From: Afipia sp.
GTDB taxonomy: Bacteria; Pseudomonadota; Alphaproteobacteria; Rhizobiales; Xanthobacteraceae
DNA: 33,284 nt
Assembly: GCA_030652315.1 (NCBI GenBank)
Contig: JAUSAX010000123.1
Coordinates: forward strand, 1-33,284
Reading direction: 5' to 3'
The translations under genes were made by a program, and so were the position numbers. Within the stretch, counting starts at the first letter, position 1. Each line of letters begins with the position of its first letter. The notes under the pieces are model-generated. The model had not been told where the DNA came from. It did not search any database and worked only from the letters and a program-made list of their open reading frames with translations. Shown here piece by piece: positions 9,205 through 17,887 of this stretch.

Positions 9205-10293
9205 ATGTCAAACCGCACGGCCGCAATTGCCTTTGCCGCCATCACCGGCTGCGTTTCAATCATCAGCATCACATCGGCATCGGGAAATCCAGCCAGTGCG
9301 GCAGCGGGAACCGCCGCCGGCGCGGCATCCGGAAGCGCCGCCAGTGCCGCCGACGAGTGCCACGCCGCGCCAAAGGCCACGACACCGGCGGGAGCACACT
9401 GGTACTACCGCGTCGAGAAAGGCACCAAGCGCAAGTGCTGGTATCTCGGAGAGGCGGGCGCGAAGACGAAAAAGGCAGCAGCGACTGCGCCAGCGTCTTC
9501 AGACACCGCCGAACAGGATGCGCCTCCTCCGACACAGATCGCGCCTGCACCGAAACAGGAAGCCGCGAAAAAGCCCATCCAGAAATCCATTGCGAACGCG
9601 CGGGCGGAACTGACCGCAGGAGCGCCGGATGAAGATCCGTCGCTTGCTGAAACAACGTGGCCGCCGATGCCGGGCCCTTCCGCCAACGCCGATGTCCGCA
9701 ATGATAATCAAGCGGCTGCGATGCAGCCCGCTCCTGCTCCTGACGCAAACAAGCAAGGCTGGAACGTCGCCACGCGCTGGCCCGACCCAGCCGCAGCCGC
9801 TTCTGCCAGCGATCAGCCCGCCGCCATGCCGCAACCCGCGCAACCGGCTCCCGCTCTCACGGCGGAGCGTCTCGCCACCGCCGCTGCCACGCCGGCCCCG
9901 TCGCCCGCGCCTGCGATGACGACAGGCGCAGCGTCACCGCAACCACAGCAGTCCACGGCCGCTGCGGAAACCGAGAGCATGTCTCTGAGAATTCTGTTGA
10001 GCATTCTCGTCTGCGTGCTGGCGCTCGCCGCGATCCTCGGCCCGTTGCTGTTCAAGTACTTCCGGCCGAAGCCGCGCGAAGACGACCGCACCTACGGTCA
10101 GCGCCGTCCGATCTGGGACTTGAATGTGCCCCACGAGACAATTCTGCAGGACAATCCGCCGCTCGTGATACCGCTCAGCCACGCGCACGCTCTGCCAGTG
10201 CCCCGCGTGCTGGAAGAGCCGCGCATGCTGGACGATACTGCCGATGAGATCGAGCAATTGCTGTCGCGCGCCTCGAAGCGTTCGGCGGCGTAA
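9205..10293 (+). CDS. Conserved hypothetical protein with Ala/Pro-rich linker and one C-terminal membrane helix
   Basis: I do not recognise a function. The 362-residue protein starts with a hydrophobic segment (about 6-30) that may be a signal peptide or anchor. Next is a small conserved-looking module with two cysteines (DECHAAPKATTPAGAHWYYR ending KCWYLGEAG), then about 180 residues very rich in Ala, Pro and Gln. A strong transmembrane helix (ILLSILVCVLALAAILGPLLF) follows, and a charged C-terminal tail ends EIEQLLSRASKRSAA. I have the impression that similar proteins occur across Bradyrhizobium and Rhodopseudomonas. ATG 9205 is preferred to GTG 9184 because AGGGGG (9194-9199) is placed to serve it. 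It is transcribed alone and followed by a palindromic repeat. Confidence 0.7.
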   Translation: MSNRTAAIAFAAITGCVSIISITSASGNPASAAAGTAAGAASGSAASAADECHAAPKATTPAGAHWYYRVEKGTKRKCWYLGEAGAKTKKAAATAPASSDTAEQDAPPPTQIAPAPKQEAAKKPIQKSIANARAELTAGAPDEDPSLAETTWPPMPGPSANADVRNDNQAAAMQPAPAPDANKQGWNVATRWPDPAAAASASDQPAAMPQPAQPAPALTAERLATAAATPAPSPAPAMTTGAASPQPQQSTAAAETESMSLRILLSILVCVLALAAILGPLLFKYFRPKPREDDRTYGQRRPIWDLNVPHETILQDNPPLVIPLSHAHALPVPRVLEEPRMLDDTADEIEQLLSRASKRSAA

Positions 10294-10309
10294 GCGCCGG
10301 ACGTTTGAT

Positions 10310-10392
10310 CGTCATTGCGAGCGAAGCAAAGCAATCCAGAGCAGCTATCCGAAGGCTGGATTGCTTCGTCGCAAGCGCTCCTCGCAATGACG
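10310..10392. repeat. REP-like palindromic intergenic repeat
   Basis: The element starts CGTCATTGCGAGCGAAGC and ends with the reverse complement CTCGCAATGACG; inside, GCAATCCAG pairs with CTGGATTGCTTCG. This is the well-known extended palindrome seen in many copies between genes of Bradyrhizobium and relatives. It fills the gap between two convergent genes (hypothetical protein and gmk), where it could act as a bidirectional terminator or stabilise 3' ends. Confidence 0.75.
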
Positions 10393-10408
10393 GCTCTCTC
10401 TCAGCGCG

Positions 10409-11065
10409 TCACTTCTCCAACTGCTTCTGCAATTCGCGGACGAAGGCCGACAGGCCGGTCTGGCGCTCGCGCTTGAGCCTCTCAGCTTTGAGAATGGTCA
10501 CGACCTGCGAATACGCCTCGTCGAGATCGCTGTTGGTGACGACGTAGTCGTATTCCGCCCAATGGCTGAGTTCGTGGCTGGCGCGGCTCATGCGGCCGCG
10601 AATGACCTCATCGGAGTCCTGCGCGCGGGTGTGCAGCCGCTTCTCTAGATCCGCTGCCGAAGGCGGCAGAATGAAAACGCTGACGACATCGACGCGGGCC
10701 TTCTCGCGCAGTTGCTGCGTGCCCTGCCAATCAATGTCGAACAGCACATCCTGACCTGAGGTCAGTGCATCCTCGACCGGCTTGCGCGGCGTGCCGTAAA
10801 AATTGTCGAACACCGGCGCATGCTCGAGCAATTCGTTGCCCTTCACCATGGCATCGAACTTCGGCTTGTCGATGAAATAATAATGCTCGCCGTCAACTTC
10901 GCCCGGACGCTTCGCGCGCGTCGTCACCGATACCGACATCCGCAGATCGTGAATCTTCTCGATCAGCATGCGCGCCAGGGTGGATTTGCCCGCGCCCGAT
11001 GGCGACGACAGCACGAACATCAGCCCGCGCCGCTCACCATCTCTCAAGGTGCCCCCCGCCGCCAT
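10409..11065 (-). CDS. gmk: Guanylate kinase
   Basis: Guanylate kinase phosphorylates GMP to GDP with ATP in the cytoplasm. The 218-residue protein shows the P-loop SPSGAGKST (21-29), MSVSVTTRAKRPGEVDGEHY with GMP-binding residues (about 43-62), the VFDNFYGTPRKPVEDAL region, and the strand FDIDWQGTQQL before the lid. Length and motif order are standard. It is the last gene of the minus-strand run fabG-acpP-fabF-mltG-yicC-gmk, with only 14 bases after yicC, so it is probably cotranscribed. No strong ribosome-binding site precedes the ATG at 11065; an internal start at the Met of GLMFVLSS is possible but would leave the P-loop very close to the N-terminus. Confidence 0.97.
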   Translation of the reverse strand: MAAGGTLRDGERRGLMFVLSSPSGAGKSTLARMLIEKIHDLRMSVSVTTRAKRPGEVDGEHYYFIDKPKFDAMVKGNELLEHAPVFDNFYGTPRKPVEDALTSGQDVLFDIDWQGTQQLREKARVDVVSVFILPPSAADLEKRLHTRAQDSDEVIRGRMSRASHELSHWAEYDYVVTNSDLDEAYSQVVTILKAERLKRERQTGLSAFVRELQKQLEK

Positions 11066-11079
11066 TACCCAAATCCTTG

Positions 11080-11967
11080 CTATTCCAGATTCTGGACCTG
11101 CTCGCGAAACTGCTCGACAACGCTCTTCATCTCAAGCCCGGTGTTGGTCAGTTCGATATCGTTCGACTTCGAGCAGGTGGTGTTGACCTCGCGGTTGAAT
11201 TCCTGCGCCAGAAAATCCAGCCGTCGCCCCACCGGCCCGCCCTTGCCGAGCAACTCGCGGGTCTGCGCGATATGCGAGGCGATGCGGTCGAGTTCTTCGC
11301 GGATGTCCGCCTTGGCCGCGATCATCAGCGCTTCCTGGCTGAGCCGGTCGGCGTCGAAACGATCCGATGTCTCCAGCAATACCGCGATTTGCTCGGCGAG
11401 CCGCGCACGGATCGCCTCGGGCTTCCGGCCGGGCGCCGCTTCCGCCCGCTGCGCGAGACGTTCGATCTCGTCCATGCGCTGGGTCAGGATCTGGCCGAGG
11501 GATATGCCTTCGCGCTTGCGCATGTCGATCAGGCTTTGCAGCGCCTGCTCGAACGACGCCGAGACGGCGGCGCGTGCGGTCTGCATTTCAGCCTCGTCGC
11601 TCTCCGGTTCGACGACTTCGAGGACGCCCTTGATCCCGAGCAATCCATCGACACTCGGCGCAACCGCATCGGTGCGCGCGGAAATCTCGCCCGCGACTTT
11701 CAAAATCGAGGACAGGACATCCTCGTTGATGCGCACGACCGAAGCCGCACCCGTACGTTTCACTGTGAGGTTGGCGTAGACGGTGCCGCGCGACAGCAGT
11801 TCGGTGGCGCGCTTGCGGGCCGCGGTCTCGACATCATCCCACCCTGCGGGCACCCGCAGCCGGAAATCAAAGCCCTTGGCGTTGACCGATTTCAATTCCC
11901 ATTCGAACGCATAGGGTCCGCTGGTGCCGTGGCTTCGCGCAAAGCCGGTCATGCTCGACAGCGCCAT
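11080..11967 (-). CDS. yicC: YicC-family endoribonuclease
   Basis: The 295-residue protein begins MALSSMTGFARSHG, the hallmark start of the YicC family, and ends with the C-terminal domain (DUF1732) containing RRLDFLAQEFNREVNTTCSK and SNDIELTNTGLEMKSVVEQF. The middle is long helices with coiled-coil character (DEIERLAQRAEAAPGRKPEA). E. coli YicC is a stress-linked endoribonuclease that promotes small-RNA decay; the same role here is inferred from family membership. It lies between mltG and gmk, a common neighbourhood (yicC-gmk). The stop is TAG. 118 bases separate it from mltG upstream. Confidence 0.93.
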   Translation of the reverse strand: MALSSMTGFARSHGTSGPYAFEWELKSVNAKGFDFRLRVPAGWDDVETAARKRATELLSRGTVYANLTVKRTGAASVVRINEDVLSSILKVAGEISARTDAVAPSVDGLLGIKGVLEVVEPESDEAEMQTARAAVSASFEQALQSLIDMRKREGISLGQILTQRMDEIERLAQRAEAAPGRKPEAIRARLAEQIAVLLETSDRFDADRLSQEALMIAAKADIREELDRIASHIAQTRELLGKGGPVGRRLDFLAQEFNREVNTTCSKSNDIELTNTGLEMKSVVEQFREQVQNLE

Positions 11968-12085
11968 CGCGAAAGTGTCTCCGTCACTGGTGTTCAGAAC
12001 AACGTGGATGCGAGCCGGTCAACCGGCTCATGTCAGGACTGAGCTTGTCCCTGAAATCGTCAAGGCAAGCAAGAGAGAGGCCGCG

Positions 12086-13426
12086 CTACTGCGTCTTCTC
12101 TTCTTCGGGCTCCGGCTCGGCGGGTGCCGCGGCCGGGGCGCGCTTTGCGGTGCGTTTGCGCGAGGCCGCATCCGCCACCGGTTCGTTGGCGATGATGCTG
12201 GCGGGCGCCGAAGCCTTCGGAGCCGCCGCCTTCGGAGCGGCCTTCGGGGGCGCGCTGGGCTTGGCGGGCGCCGCAGGCGTGCCTGTTGCGGGCGCCGGCA
12301 CAGCCGCGACCGGCGGCTGATCGTCGGCATCCACGGTGTCGTTCTGCTGCTGGCGCTCCATCGCGCGCAGCTTCGCAACGCCCTTCTGGTGCTGGTCGTA
12401 GGTTTCGGTGAACGAATGGCCGCCGGTGCCGTCGGCGACGAAGAACAGATCACGGGTCCGTGCCGGATTAGCGGTGGCTTCAAGCGACGCGCGGCCAGGA
12501 TTGGCGATCGGTCCCGGCGGAAGTCCGTCGATTACGTAGGTGTTGTACGGCGATGGCTGCTGAATCTCGCTGCGCTTGATCGGCCGGCCGAGCGTGCCCT
12601 TGCCGCCGACGAGGCCGTAAATAATGGTCGGATCGGACTGCAGCTTGATGCGCTGGCGCAAACGGTTGGTGAAGACGGCGGCGACGCGGCTGCGCTCGTC
12701 GGCCCGGCCGGTTTCCTTCTCGACGATGGACGCCAGCGTGACGAGCTGTTCCGGCGATCGGACAAGAATGTCGGGATTGCGGCGCGCCCAGACTTCGGCA
12801 AGCACCTTCTTCTGCGCCTGCTGCATGCGGTGGATCACCTGATCGCGCGGCGTGCCGCGCGGGAAGTTGTAGGTGTCGGGCAACAGCGTGCCTTCGCGCG
12901 GCTGCTCTTTCAGCGAGCCCGCGAAAATATCGTTCTCCTGAAGCCGGGCGACGATCTGCTCCGAAGTCAGGCCTTCCGGAATGGTGATGGAATGCTGCAC
13001 CACCTTGCCTTCGACGATGGTGCCGATGACGTCGCGCAGGCTGGCGTTTTTCTGGAACAGATACTCGCCGGACTTCAGACCCGACCGCGCATTGAGCGCC
13101 AGCACGCTGCCGATGAATGTCCAGCGGTCGGCCGAGATCACGCCGTTGCGCTGAAGGATGTCACCGATATCGGTCATGCCCGCGCGCGGCGGAATGTTGA
13201 CGACCTTGTCTTCGGCAAGCGGGCCTTTGGCCTCGATCGTCTTCTTGCCATAGAAAAAGACGCCGCCAGCCAGCAGCATCGCGACGATCAGGAATGTAAA
13301 GATCGCGTTCCCCACCACAACGAGCGTGCTTCGGGCGCGCTGCGAATGCTTTGGCGGCTGCGGAACCTGTTCCGGCTCAAGCGCCGCGCGCGGACTGCGG
13401 GGCGAGATAGGTGGTCTCTGGCTCAT
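12086..13426 (-). CDS. mltG: Endolytic murein transglycosylase MltG (YceG-like)
   Basis: MltG is an inner-membrane lytic transglycosylase that cuts nascent glycan strands and so sets their length. This 446-residue version has a Pro-rich cytoplasmic N-terminus, one membrane helix (about 35-59), and a periplasmic YceG region. That region includes LTSEQIVARLQE, the catalytic-glutamate motif LASIVEKETGRADER, the VFTNRLRQRIKLQSDPTIIY segment and LPPGPIANPG. After about residue 360 there is a low-complexity Ala/Pro tail ending EPEPEEEKTQ that is not part of the family core. Start ATG 13426, stop TAG. It is downstream of fabF by 162 bases, a gap that holds a striking hairpin, so it may have its own promoter. 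The fabF-mltG-yicC order is shared with relatives. Confidence 0.95.
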   Translation of the reverse strand: MSQRPPISPRSPRAALEPEQVPQPPKHSQRARSTLVVVGNAIFTFLIVAMLLAGGVFFYGKKTIEAKGPLAEDKVVNIPPRAGMTDIGDILQRNGVISADRWTFIGSVLALNARSGLKSGEYLFQKNASLRDVIGTIVEGKVVQHSITIPEGLTSEQIVARLQENDIFAGSLKEQPREGTLLPDTYNFPRGTPRDQVIHRMQQAQKKVLAEVWARRNPDILVRSPEQLVTLASIVEKETGRADERSRVAAVFTNRLRQRIKLQSDPTIIYGLVGGKGTLGRPIKRSEIQQPSPYNTYVIDGLPPGPIANPGRASLEATANPARTRDLFFVADGTGGHSFTETYDQHQKGVAKLRAMERQQQNDTVDADDQPPVAAVPAPATGTPAAPAKPSAPPKAAPKAAAPKASAPASIIANEPVADAASRKRTAKRAPAAAPAEPEPEEEKTQ

Positions 13427-13510
13427 CGAAGCAACCTGAATTCTGAACGACGATTAGTGTTGTCGTTCCAGCGCTATACGCCCGCCGGTGAGAGAAATTA
13501 TGTCCGAATA

Positions 13511-13543
13511 GGGCAAAACCGTGAAGACAGTTTTGCCTTTTTT
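13511..13543 (+). terminator. Intrinsic-terminator-like hairpin, oriented against the neighbouring genes
   Basis: GGCAAAAC (13512-13519) pairs perfectly with GTTTTGCC (13530-13537) across a 10-base loop and is followed by six T on the plus strand. Both flanking genes are on the minus strand, on which the hairpin has an A-tract before it and no T-tract after it. It may stop antisense transcription, or act as a structured leader of mltG. Confidence 0.6.
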
Positions 13544-13588
13544 CCCCGTCCGTTAAATCTTGAATAGCTCTTGTTCGAAACGAAACGC

Positions 13589-14854
13589 TTAGTTCGCCAG
13601 ACGCCGGACGACCAGCGACGCGTTGGTGCCGCCGAATCCGAATGAGTTCGACAGGGCCACGTTGATCTCGCGTGGCCTTGCCTTGTTCGGGACGAGATCG
13701 ATCGCCGTCTCGACGGAAGGATTGTCGAGATTGATCGTCGGCGGCGCGACATTGTCCCGAATCGCCAGAACGCAGAAAATCGCCTCGATCGCGCCCGCCG
13801 CACCGAGCAGATGGCCGGTGGACGACTTGGTCGACGACATCGAAACCTTCGACGCCGCATTGCCGAGCAGCCGCTGCGCCGCGCCAAGCTCGATCTCGTC
13901 GCCGAGCGGTGTCGAGGTGCCGTGCGCGTTGATGTAGTCGATGTCGGACGATGTCACGCCAGCACGCTTCATCGCAGCGCTCATGCAGCGGTACGCGCCG
14001 TCGCCGTCTTCGGCGGGAGCGGTAATGTGATAAGCATCGCCGGACAGGCCATAGCCCACGACCTCGGCATAAATTTTCGCGCCGCGCTTTTTCGCGTGCT
14101 CGTATTCCTCGAGCACCACGACGCCTGCGCCCTCGCCCATCACGAAGCCGTCGCGATCCTTGTCATAGGGACGCGAGGCGATGGTCGGGTTATCGTTGTA
14201 TTTGGTGGCCATCGCGCGCAGCGCGCAGAAGCCGGCCATGGCGAGGCGGTTGACGGCGGACTCGGCGCCGCCCGCAACCATCACGTCGGCATCGCCGAAG
14301 GCGATCAGACGGCTGGCGTCGCCGATGGCGTGTGCGCCGGTCGAGCAAGCGGTGACAACCGCATGGTTCGGACCTTTAAGGCCGTGCTTGATCGAAACGT
14401 AACCCGACGCGAGATTGATCAGACGGCCGGGAATGAAGAACGGCGACAGCTTGCGCGGTCCACGCTCCTTCAGGATCACCGCGGCTTCGCCGATGCCTTC
14501 AATGCCGCCGATGCCGGAACCGATCATGGTGCCGGTGGCGCAGCGGTCTTCCTCGGTGGTCGGATGCCAGTTGGCGTCGTCGAGCGCCTGGCTCGCGGCC
14601 GCCATCGCGAAAATGATGAAATCGTCGACCTTGCGCTGCTCCTTCGGCTCCATCCAGTCGTCGGGATTGAAGGTGCCGTTGGTGCCGTCGCCGCGCGGAA
14701 CAACGCAGGCGATCTGGCAGGTCAGGTCGGAGACGTCGAAATGGTCGATGCGCTTTGCGCCGCTGTCGCCATTGAGGATGCGTTTCCAGGTCTGCTCGAC
14801 ACCATTCGCGAGCGGCGAAACCATGCCCAGACCCGTGACGACAACCCTCCGCAT
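13589..14854 (-). CDS. fabF: 3-oxoacyl-[acyl-carrier-protein] synthase II
   Basis: FabF condenses malonyl-ACP with acyl-ACP in the elongation steps of type II fatty-acid synthesis and also sets unsaturated chain length. The 421-residue thiolase-fold protein shows the nucleophile in VVTACSTGAHAIGDA (Cys170), the first histidine in YINAHGTSTPLGD and the second in SSTGHLLGAAG, and a C-terminal SFGFGGTNASLV. The start is ATG 14854 (MRRVVVTGLGMVSPLANG) with GGAG upstream; a longer frame to 14890 adds residues foreign to the family. It follows acpP by 110 bases in the fabG-acpP-fabF unit. All catalytic residues are present. Confidence 0.97.
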   Translation of the reverse strand: MRRVVVTGLGMVSPLANGVEQTWKRILNGDSGAKRIDHFDVSDLTCQIACVVPRGDGTNGTFNPDDWMEPKEQRKVDDFIIFAMAAASQALDDANWHPTTEEDRCATGTMIGSGIGGIEGIGEAAVILKERGPRKLSPFFIPGRLINLASGYVSIKHGLKGPNHAVVTACSTGAHAIGDASRLIAFGDADVMVAGGAESAVNRLAMAGFCALRAMATKYNDNPTIASRPYDKDRDGFVMGEGAGVVVLEEYEHAKKRGAKIYAEVVGYGLSGDAYHITAPAEDGDGAYRCMSAAMKRAGVTSSDIDYINAHGTSTPLGDEIELGAAQRLLGNAASKVSMSSTKSSTGHLLGAAGAIEAIFCVLAIRDNVAPPTINLDNPSVETAIDLVPNKARPREINVALSNSFGFGGTNASLVVRRLAN

Positions 14855-14964
14855 ACGTTCTTCTCCGGTACGATCGGCGAACGCCAACAAACACAGCTAT
14901 GACAGCAAGACGGCGGGTCGCTCGATTACAACCCGCCGCTCGTCGTCATGGCTGCGCGGTGGCG

Positions 14965-15204
14965 TCAGCTCTTTGCGTTTTTCTCAAGAAACTTGGTGGC
15001 GTCGCCCACGGTGAGAATGGTTTCCGCGGCATCGTCCGGGATTTCGCAGCCGAATTCCTCTTCGAACGCCATCACGAGTTCGACGGTGTCGAGGCTGTCT
15101 GCGCCGAGATCGTCGATGAAGCTGGCAGCATCCACAACCTTCTCGGGCTCGACACCAAGGTGCTCGACCACAATCTTCTTAACCCGCTCGCCAATCTCAC
15201 TCAT
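14965..15204 (-). CDS. acpP: Acyl carrier protein
   Basis: The 79-residue acidic protein carries growing acyl chains for the fatty-acid synthesis enzymes encoded around it. The phosphopantetheine attachment serine is Ser37 in the canonical [18 protein letters not shown] motif. The N-terminus [18 protein letters not shown] and helix III region [15 protein letters not shown] are typical. A GAGG ribosome-binding site lies seven bases before the ATG at 15204. The 302-base gap upstream suggests an independent strong promoter, expected for such an abundant protein, but I could not settle on promoter boxes. Confidence 0.98.
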   Translation of the reverse strand: MSEIGERVKKIVVEHLGVEPEKVVDAASFIDDLGADSLDTVELVMAFEEEFGCEIPDDAAETILTVGDATKFLEKNAKS

Positions 15205-15506
15205 CGTTTAACCTCGTGCTTGTTCCATTAAACTCGACCGCAAACCGATACGAGCCCCTCGCGGTGCGAAAAATTGCGAATTCGTGCCGTCCGTACCACG
15301 CGTCCCTGTACCTTCGCCATAGCGACGAAGTCACCGAAAACGGCGGCTGGCGCCGGAACGGCAATATACGGGGTTTGGCGATCCTGCAATGGCGTTTTCC
15401 CCAACCGATTGCCGTTCGGTTACCATACTTCCCCGGAGTTGACCACATGGCCCCGGCCCCCGTCCACCGGCCTGTCCCGCTTGACAAAATCCCTGCGAAA
15501 CGGGCC
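15205..15506. other. fabG-acpP intergenic region
   Basis: This region is the leader of acpP on the minus strand. I see no coding gene. The stretch near 15270-15290 is AT-richer than its surroundings and might hold acpP promoter elements, but no pair of boxes has both good sequence and spacing. Confidence 0.4.
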
Positions 15507-16244
15507 TTAAATCATGGCCATACCGCCGTTAACGTGGATGGTCTGGCCGGTCACGTAGGCCGCCTCGTTGGACGCGAGATAGACCGCCGCCGCAGCGATA
15601 TCTTCCGGCGTTCCGAGCCGCCCGGCAGGCACCTTGGCCAGCACCCCTTCGCGTTGCTTTTCATTCAAAACGTCAGTCATCGGCGTCGCGATGAAGCCGG
15701 GCGCAATGCAGTTGGCTGTCACATTGCGGCGCGCATATTCCGCCCCCACCGATTTCATCATGCCTATCAGGCCGGCCTTCGATGCCGCGTAATTGCCCTG
15801 CCCCGCATTGCCGGTCACGCCGACCACCGAGGTGATCGCAATGATTCGCCCGAACCGCTTGCGCATCATCAGCTTGGTCGCGGCGCGCGTCAGCCGGAAC
15901 GTCGCGGTGAGATTCACCCGGATGACGTCGTCGAAGTCCTCGTCGCGCAACTGGACAAAGAGGTTGTCCCGCGTGATGCCCGCGTTAGCCACGAGAATAT
16001 CGAGCTGCCCCATCGCCTTTTCAGCGGCGGGAACCAGTGCTTCGACCTCGGCCATGTCGGAGAGATTGCACGGCAGCACATGCACGCGCTCTTTCAGTTC
16101 ACCGGCGAGTGCCTCGAGCGCCTCGCGCCGGGTGCCCGAGATCGCAACCGTGGCGCCCTGTGCATGCAACGCCCGCGCGATCGCGCCGCCGATGCCGCCC
16201 GTCGCTCCGGTCACGAGCGCCGTCCTGCCTGTCAAATCGAACAT
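15507..16244 (-). CDS. fabG: 3-oxoacyl-[acyl-carrier-protein] reductase
   Basis: FabG reduces 3-oxoacyl-ACP with NADPH in each fatty-acid elongation cycle. The 245-residue short-chain dehydrogenase has the cofactor loop TGATGGIGGAIA (12-23), NAG in LVANAGITRDN, catalytic Asn111, Ser139, Tyr152 and Lys156 (GNYAASKAG), and the APGFIATPMTDVL loop. Start ATG 16244 is chosen because the family begins MFDLTGRTALVTG and GGGGGCG lies just before it; the frame is open to 16388 but the extra residues are not family-like. It is the first gene of the minus-strand fabG-to-gmk run. In relatives fabD usually sits just upstream, but here eutBC, ssrA and two small genes intervene. Confidence 0.96.
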   Translation of the reverse strand: MFDLTGRTALVTGATGGIGGAIARALHAQGATVAISGTRREALEALAGELKERVHVLPCNLSDMAEVEALVPAAEKAMGQLDILVANAGITRDNLFVQLRDEDFDDVIRVNLTATFRLTRAATKLMMRKRFGRIIAITSVVGVTGNAGQGNYAASKAGLIGMMKSVGAEYARRNVTANCIAPGFIATPMTDVLNEKQREGVLAKVPAGRLGTPEDIAAAAVYLASNEAAYVTGQTIHVNGGMAMI

Positions 16245-16492
16245 ATCGCCCCCTTGGGAGAAGTCCCGGGTATGGGTCAAAGATTGCGCTTCGTTTGCCG
16301 CAAGAAAACGCCGTTCGTCAATGACCTCTGCCCAGTCTCTTGCCACAAAAACCGCCCCGGCCGGGCCGGCCGCGCGGTCCCGCGGCACTGTCCTTGCCTG
16401 TTTTCAGGGCGACCGGCGGCTCCTACGCCACGACCGGGTTTGATGGTATCCTGTCCGTCACGCCCTAGAGGAAGCAGCGGAGAGAGACACCG

Positions 16493-17887
16493 ATGCGCTA
16501 TCGCACCGCCATCGCGTCACAGCTCTTCGCGTTCGACGACCTCAAGCAGGTGATGGCCTATGCCAGCCCCGCGCGCTCGGGAGATCATCTCGCGGGCATC
16601 GGCGCGGCCACGGCGCAGGAACGGATGGCGGCCCGTCATGTGCTGGCTGAGGTGCCGCTCAAGCAGTTCCTCACAGAGGCCCTGATCCCCTATGAGGACG
16701 ACAACATCACGCGGCTGATCATCGACAGCCACGACGCGACCGCGTTCGCGCCGGTGTCGCACATGACTGTTGGCGATTTCCGCAACTGGCTGCTGTCCGA
16801 ACAGGCGACGACCGAGGCGCTCGCAGCTCTGGCGCCGGGCCTCACGCCGGAAATGGTCGCGGCCACCTCAAAGATCATGCGCAATCAGGATCTGATCGCG
16901 GTGGCGCGCAAGTGCCGCGTCATCACCCGCTTCCGCGACACCATCGGGCTCGAAGGTCACCTGTCGGTGCGGCTCCAGCCGAACCACCCCACAGACGACT
17001 TGCGCGGCGTGGCGGCATCGACGCTAGACGGCCTGCTGATGGGCTCAGGCGATGCAGTCATCGGGCTCAATCCGGCCTCCGACAGCATGCCGGTGCTCGG
17101 CGATCTGCTGCACATGCTGGACGAGGTGATCCAGCGCTTCGAAATCCCCACGCAGAGCTGCGTACTCACCCATGTCACCAACACGATCCGACTTGCGGAG
17201 GCCGGCGCACCGGTGGATCTCGTGTTCCAGTCGATCGGCGGCACCGAGAAGACCAACCTCTCTTTCGGTGTGACGCCAGGCCTTCTGGACGAGGCGCGGG
17301 ACGCTGCCCTGTCGCTGAAGCGCGGCACCATCGGCGACAACGTGATGTACTTCGAGACTGGCCAAGGCAGCGCCTTGTCGGCGGATGCGAACTTTGGGGT
17401 CGACCAGCAGACCTGCGAGGCGCGCGCCTACGCACTGGCGCGGCGCTACAAGCCGCTGCTGATCAACACCGTGGTTGGCTTCATCGGCCCCGAATATCTC
17501 TACGACGGCAAGCAGATCATCCGCGCCGGTCTTGAGGATCATTTCTGCGGCAAGCTGCTCGGCCTGCCGCTCGGCTGCGATATTTGCTACACCAATCACG
17601 CCGAAGCCGATCAGGACGACATGGATACGCTGCTGGTGCTGCTCGGGGCCGCAGGCATCAGCTTCATCATGGGCGTTCCGGGCGCGGACGACGTCATGCT
17701 CAACTACCAGAGCACGTCGTTCCACGATGCGCTGTTCCTGCGCGAAACCATGGGGTTGAAACGCGCGCCGGAATTCGAGGCATGGCTGCAACGCATGCAG
17801 ATCACCGACGCCGAGGGACGGCTGCGCCCGCCCTCGCCCAACGCGCTGCTCGGCGGCATGGGCAATCTCAAGTCGCTGGTCGCATGA
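16493..17887 (+). CDS. eutB: Ethanolamine ammonia-lyase, large subunit
   Basis: EutB is the large, catalytic TIM-barrel subunit of the adenosylcobalamin-dependent lyase that turns ethanolamine into acetaldehyde and ammonia. At 464 residues it has normal length. Family stretches include the start MRYRTAIASQLFAFDDLKQV, LGLNPASDSMP-type sequence (VIGLNPASDSMPVLGDLLHM), VFQSIGGTEKTNLSFGV, YFETGQGSALSADANFGVDQ, LGLPLGCDICYTNHAEADQ and the C-terminal PSPNALLGGMGNLKSL. An AGCGGAGAG ribosome-binding site precedes ATG 16493. It overlaps eutC by four bases. No microcompartment or EutA reactivase gene is nearby. The 248 bases to divergent fabG must hold the promoters for both. Confidence 0.96.
   Translation: MRYRTAIASQLFAFDDLKQVMAYASPARSGDHLAGIGAATAQERMAARHVLAEVPLKQFLTEALIPYEDDNITRLIIDSHDATAFAPVSHMTVGDFRNWLLSEQATTEALAALAPGLTPEMVAATSKIMRNQDLIAVARKCRVITRFRDTIGLEGHLSVRLQPNHPTDDLRGVAASTLDGLLMGSGDAVIGLNPASDSMPVLGDLLHMLDEVIQRFEIPTQSCVLTHVTNTIRLAEAGAPVDLVFQSIGGTEKTNLSFGVTPGLLDEARDAALSLKRGTIGDNVMYFETGQGSALSADANFGVDQQTCEARAYALARRYKPLLINTVVGFIGPEYLYDGKQIIRAGLEDHFCGKLLGLPLGCDICYTNHAEADQDDMDTLLVLLGAAGISFIMGVPGADDVMLNYQSTSFHDALFLRETMGLKRAPEFEAWLQRMQITDAEGRLRPPSPNALLGGMGNLKSLVA

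Noticed and set aside
11924..13567. 547-codon open frame on the plus strand opposite mltG
   Set aside because: It mirrors mltG codons (Arg/Gly/Ala-rich translation) and spans the hairpin region; mltG on the other strand is a clear family member.
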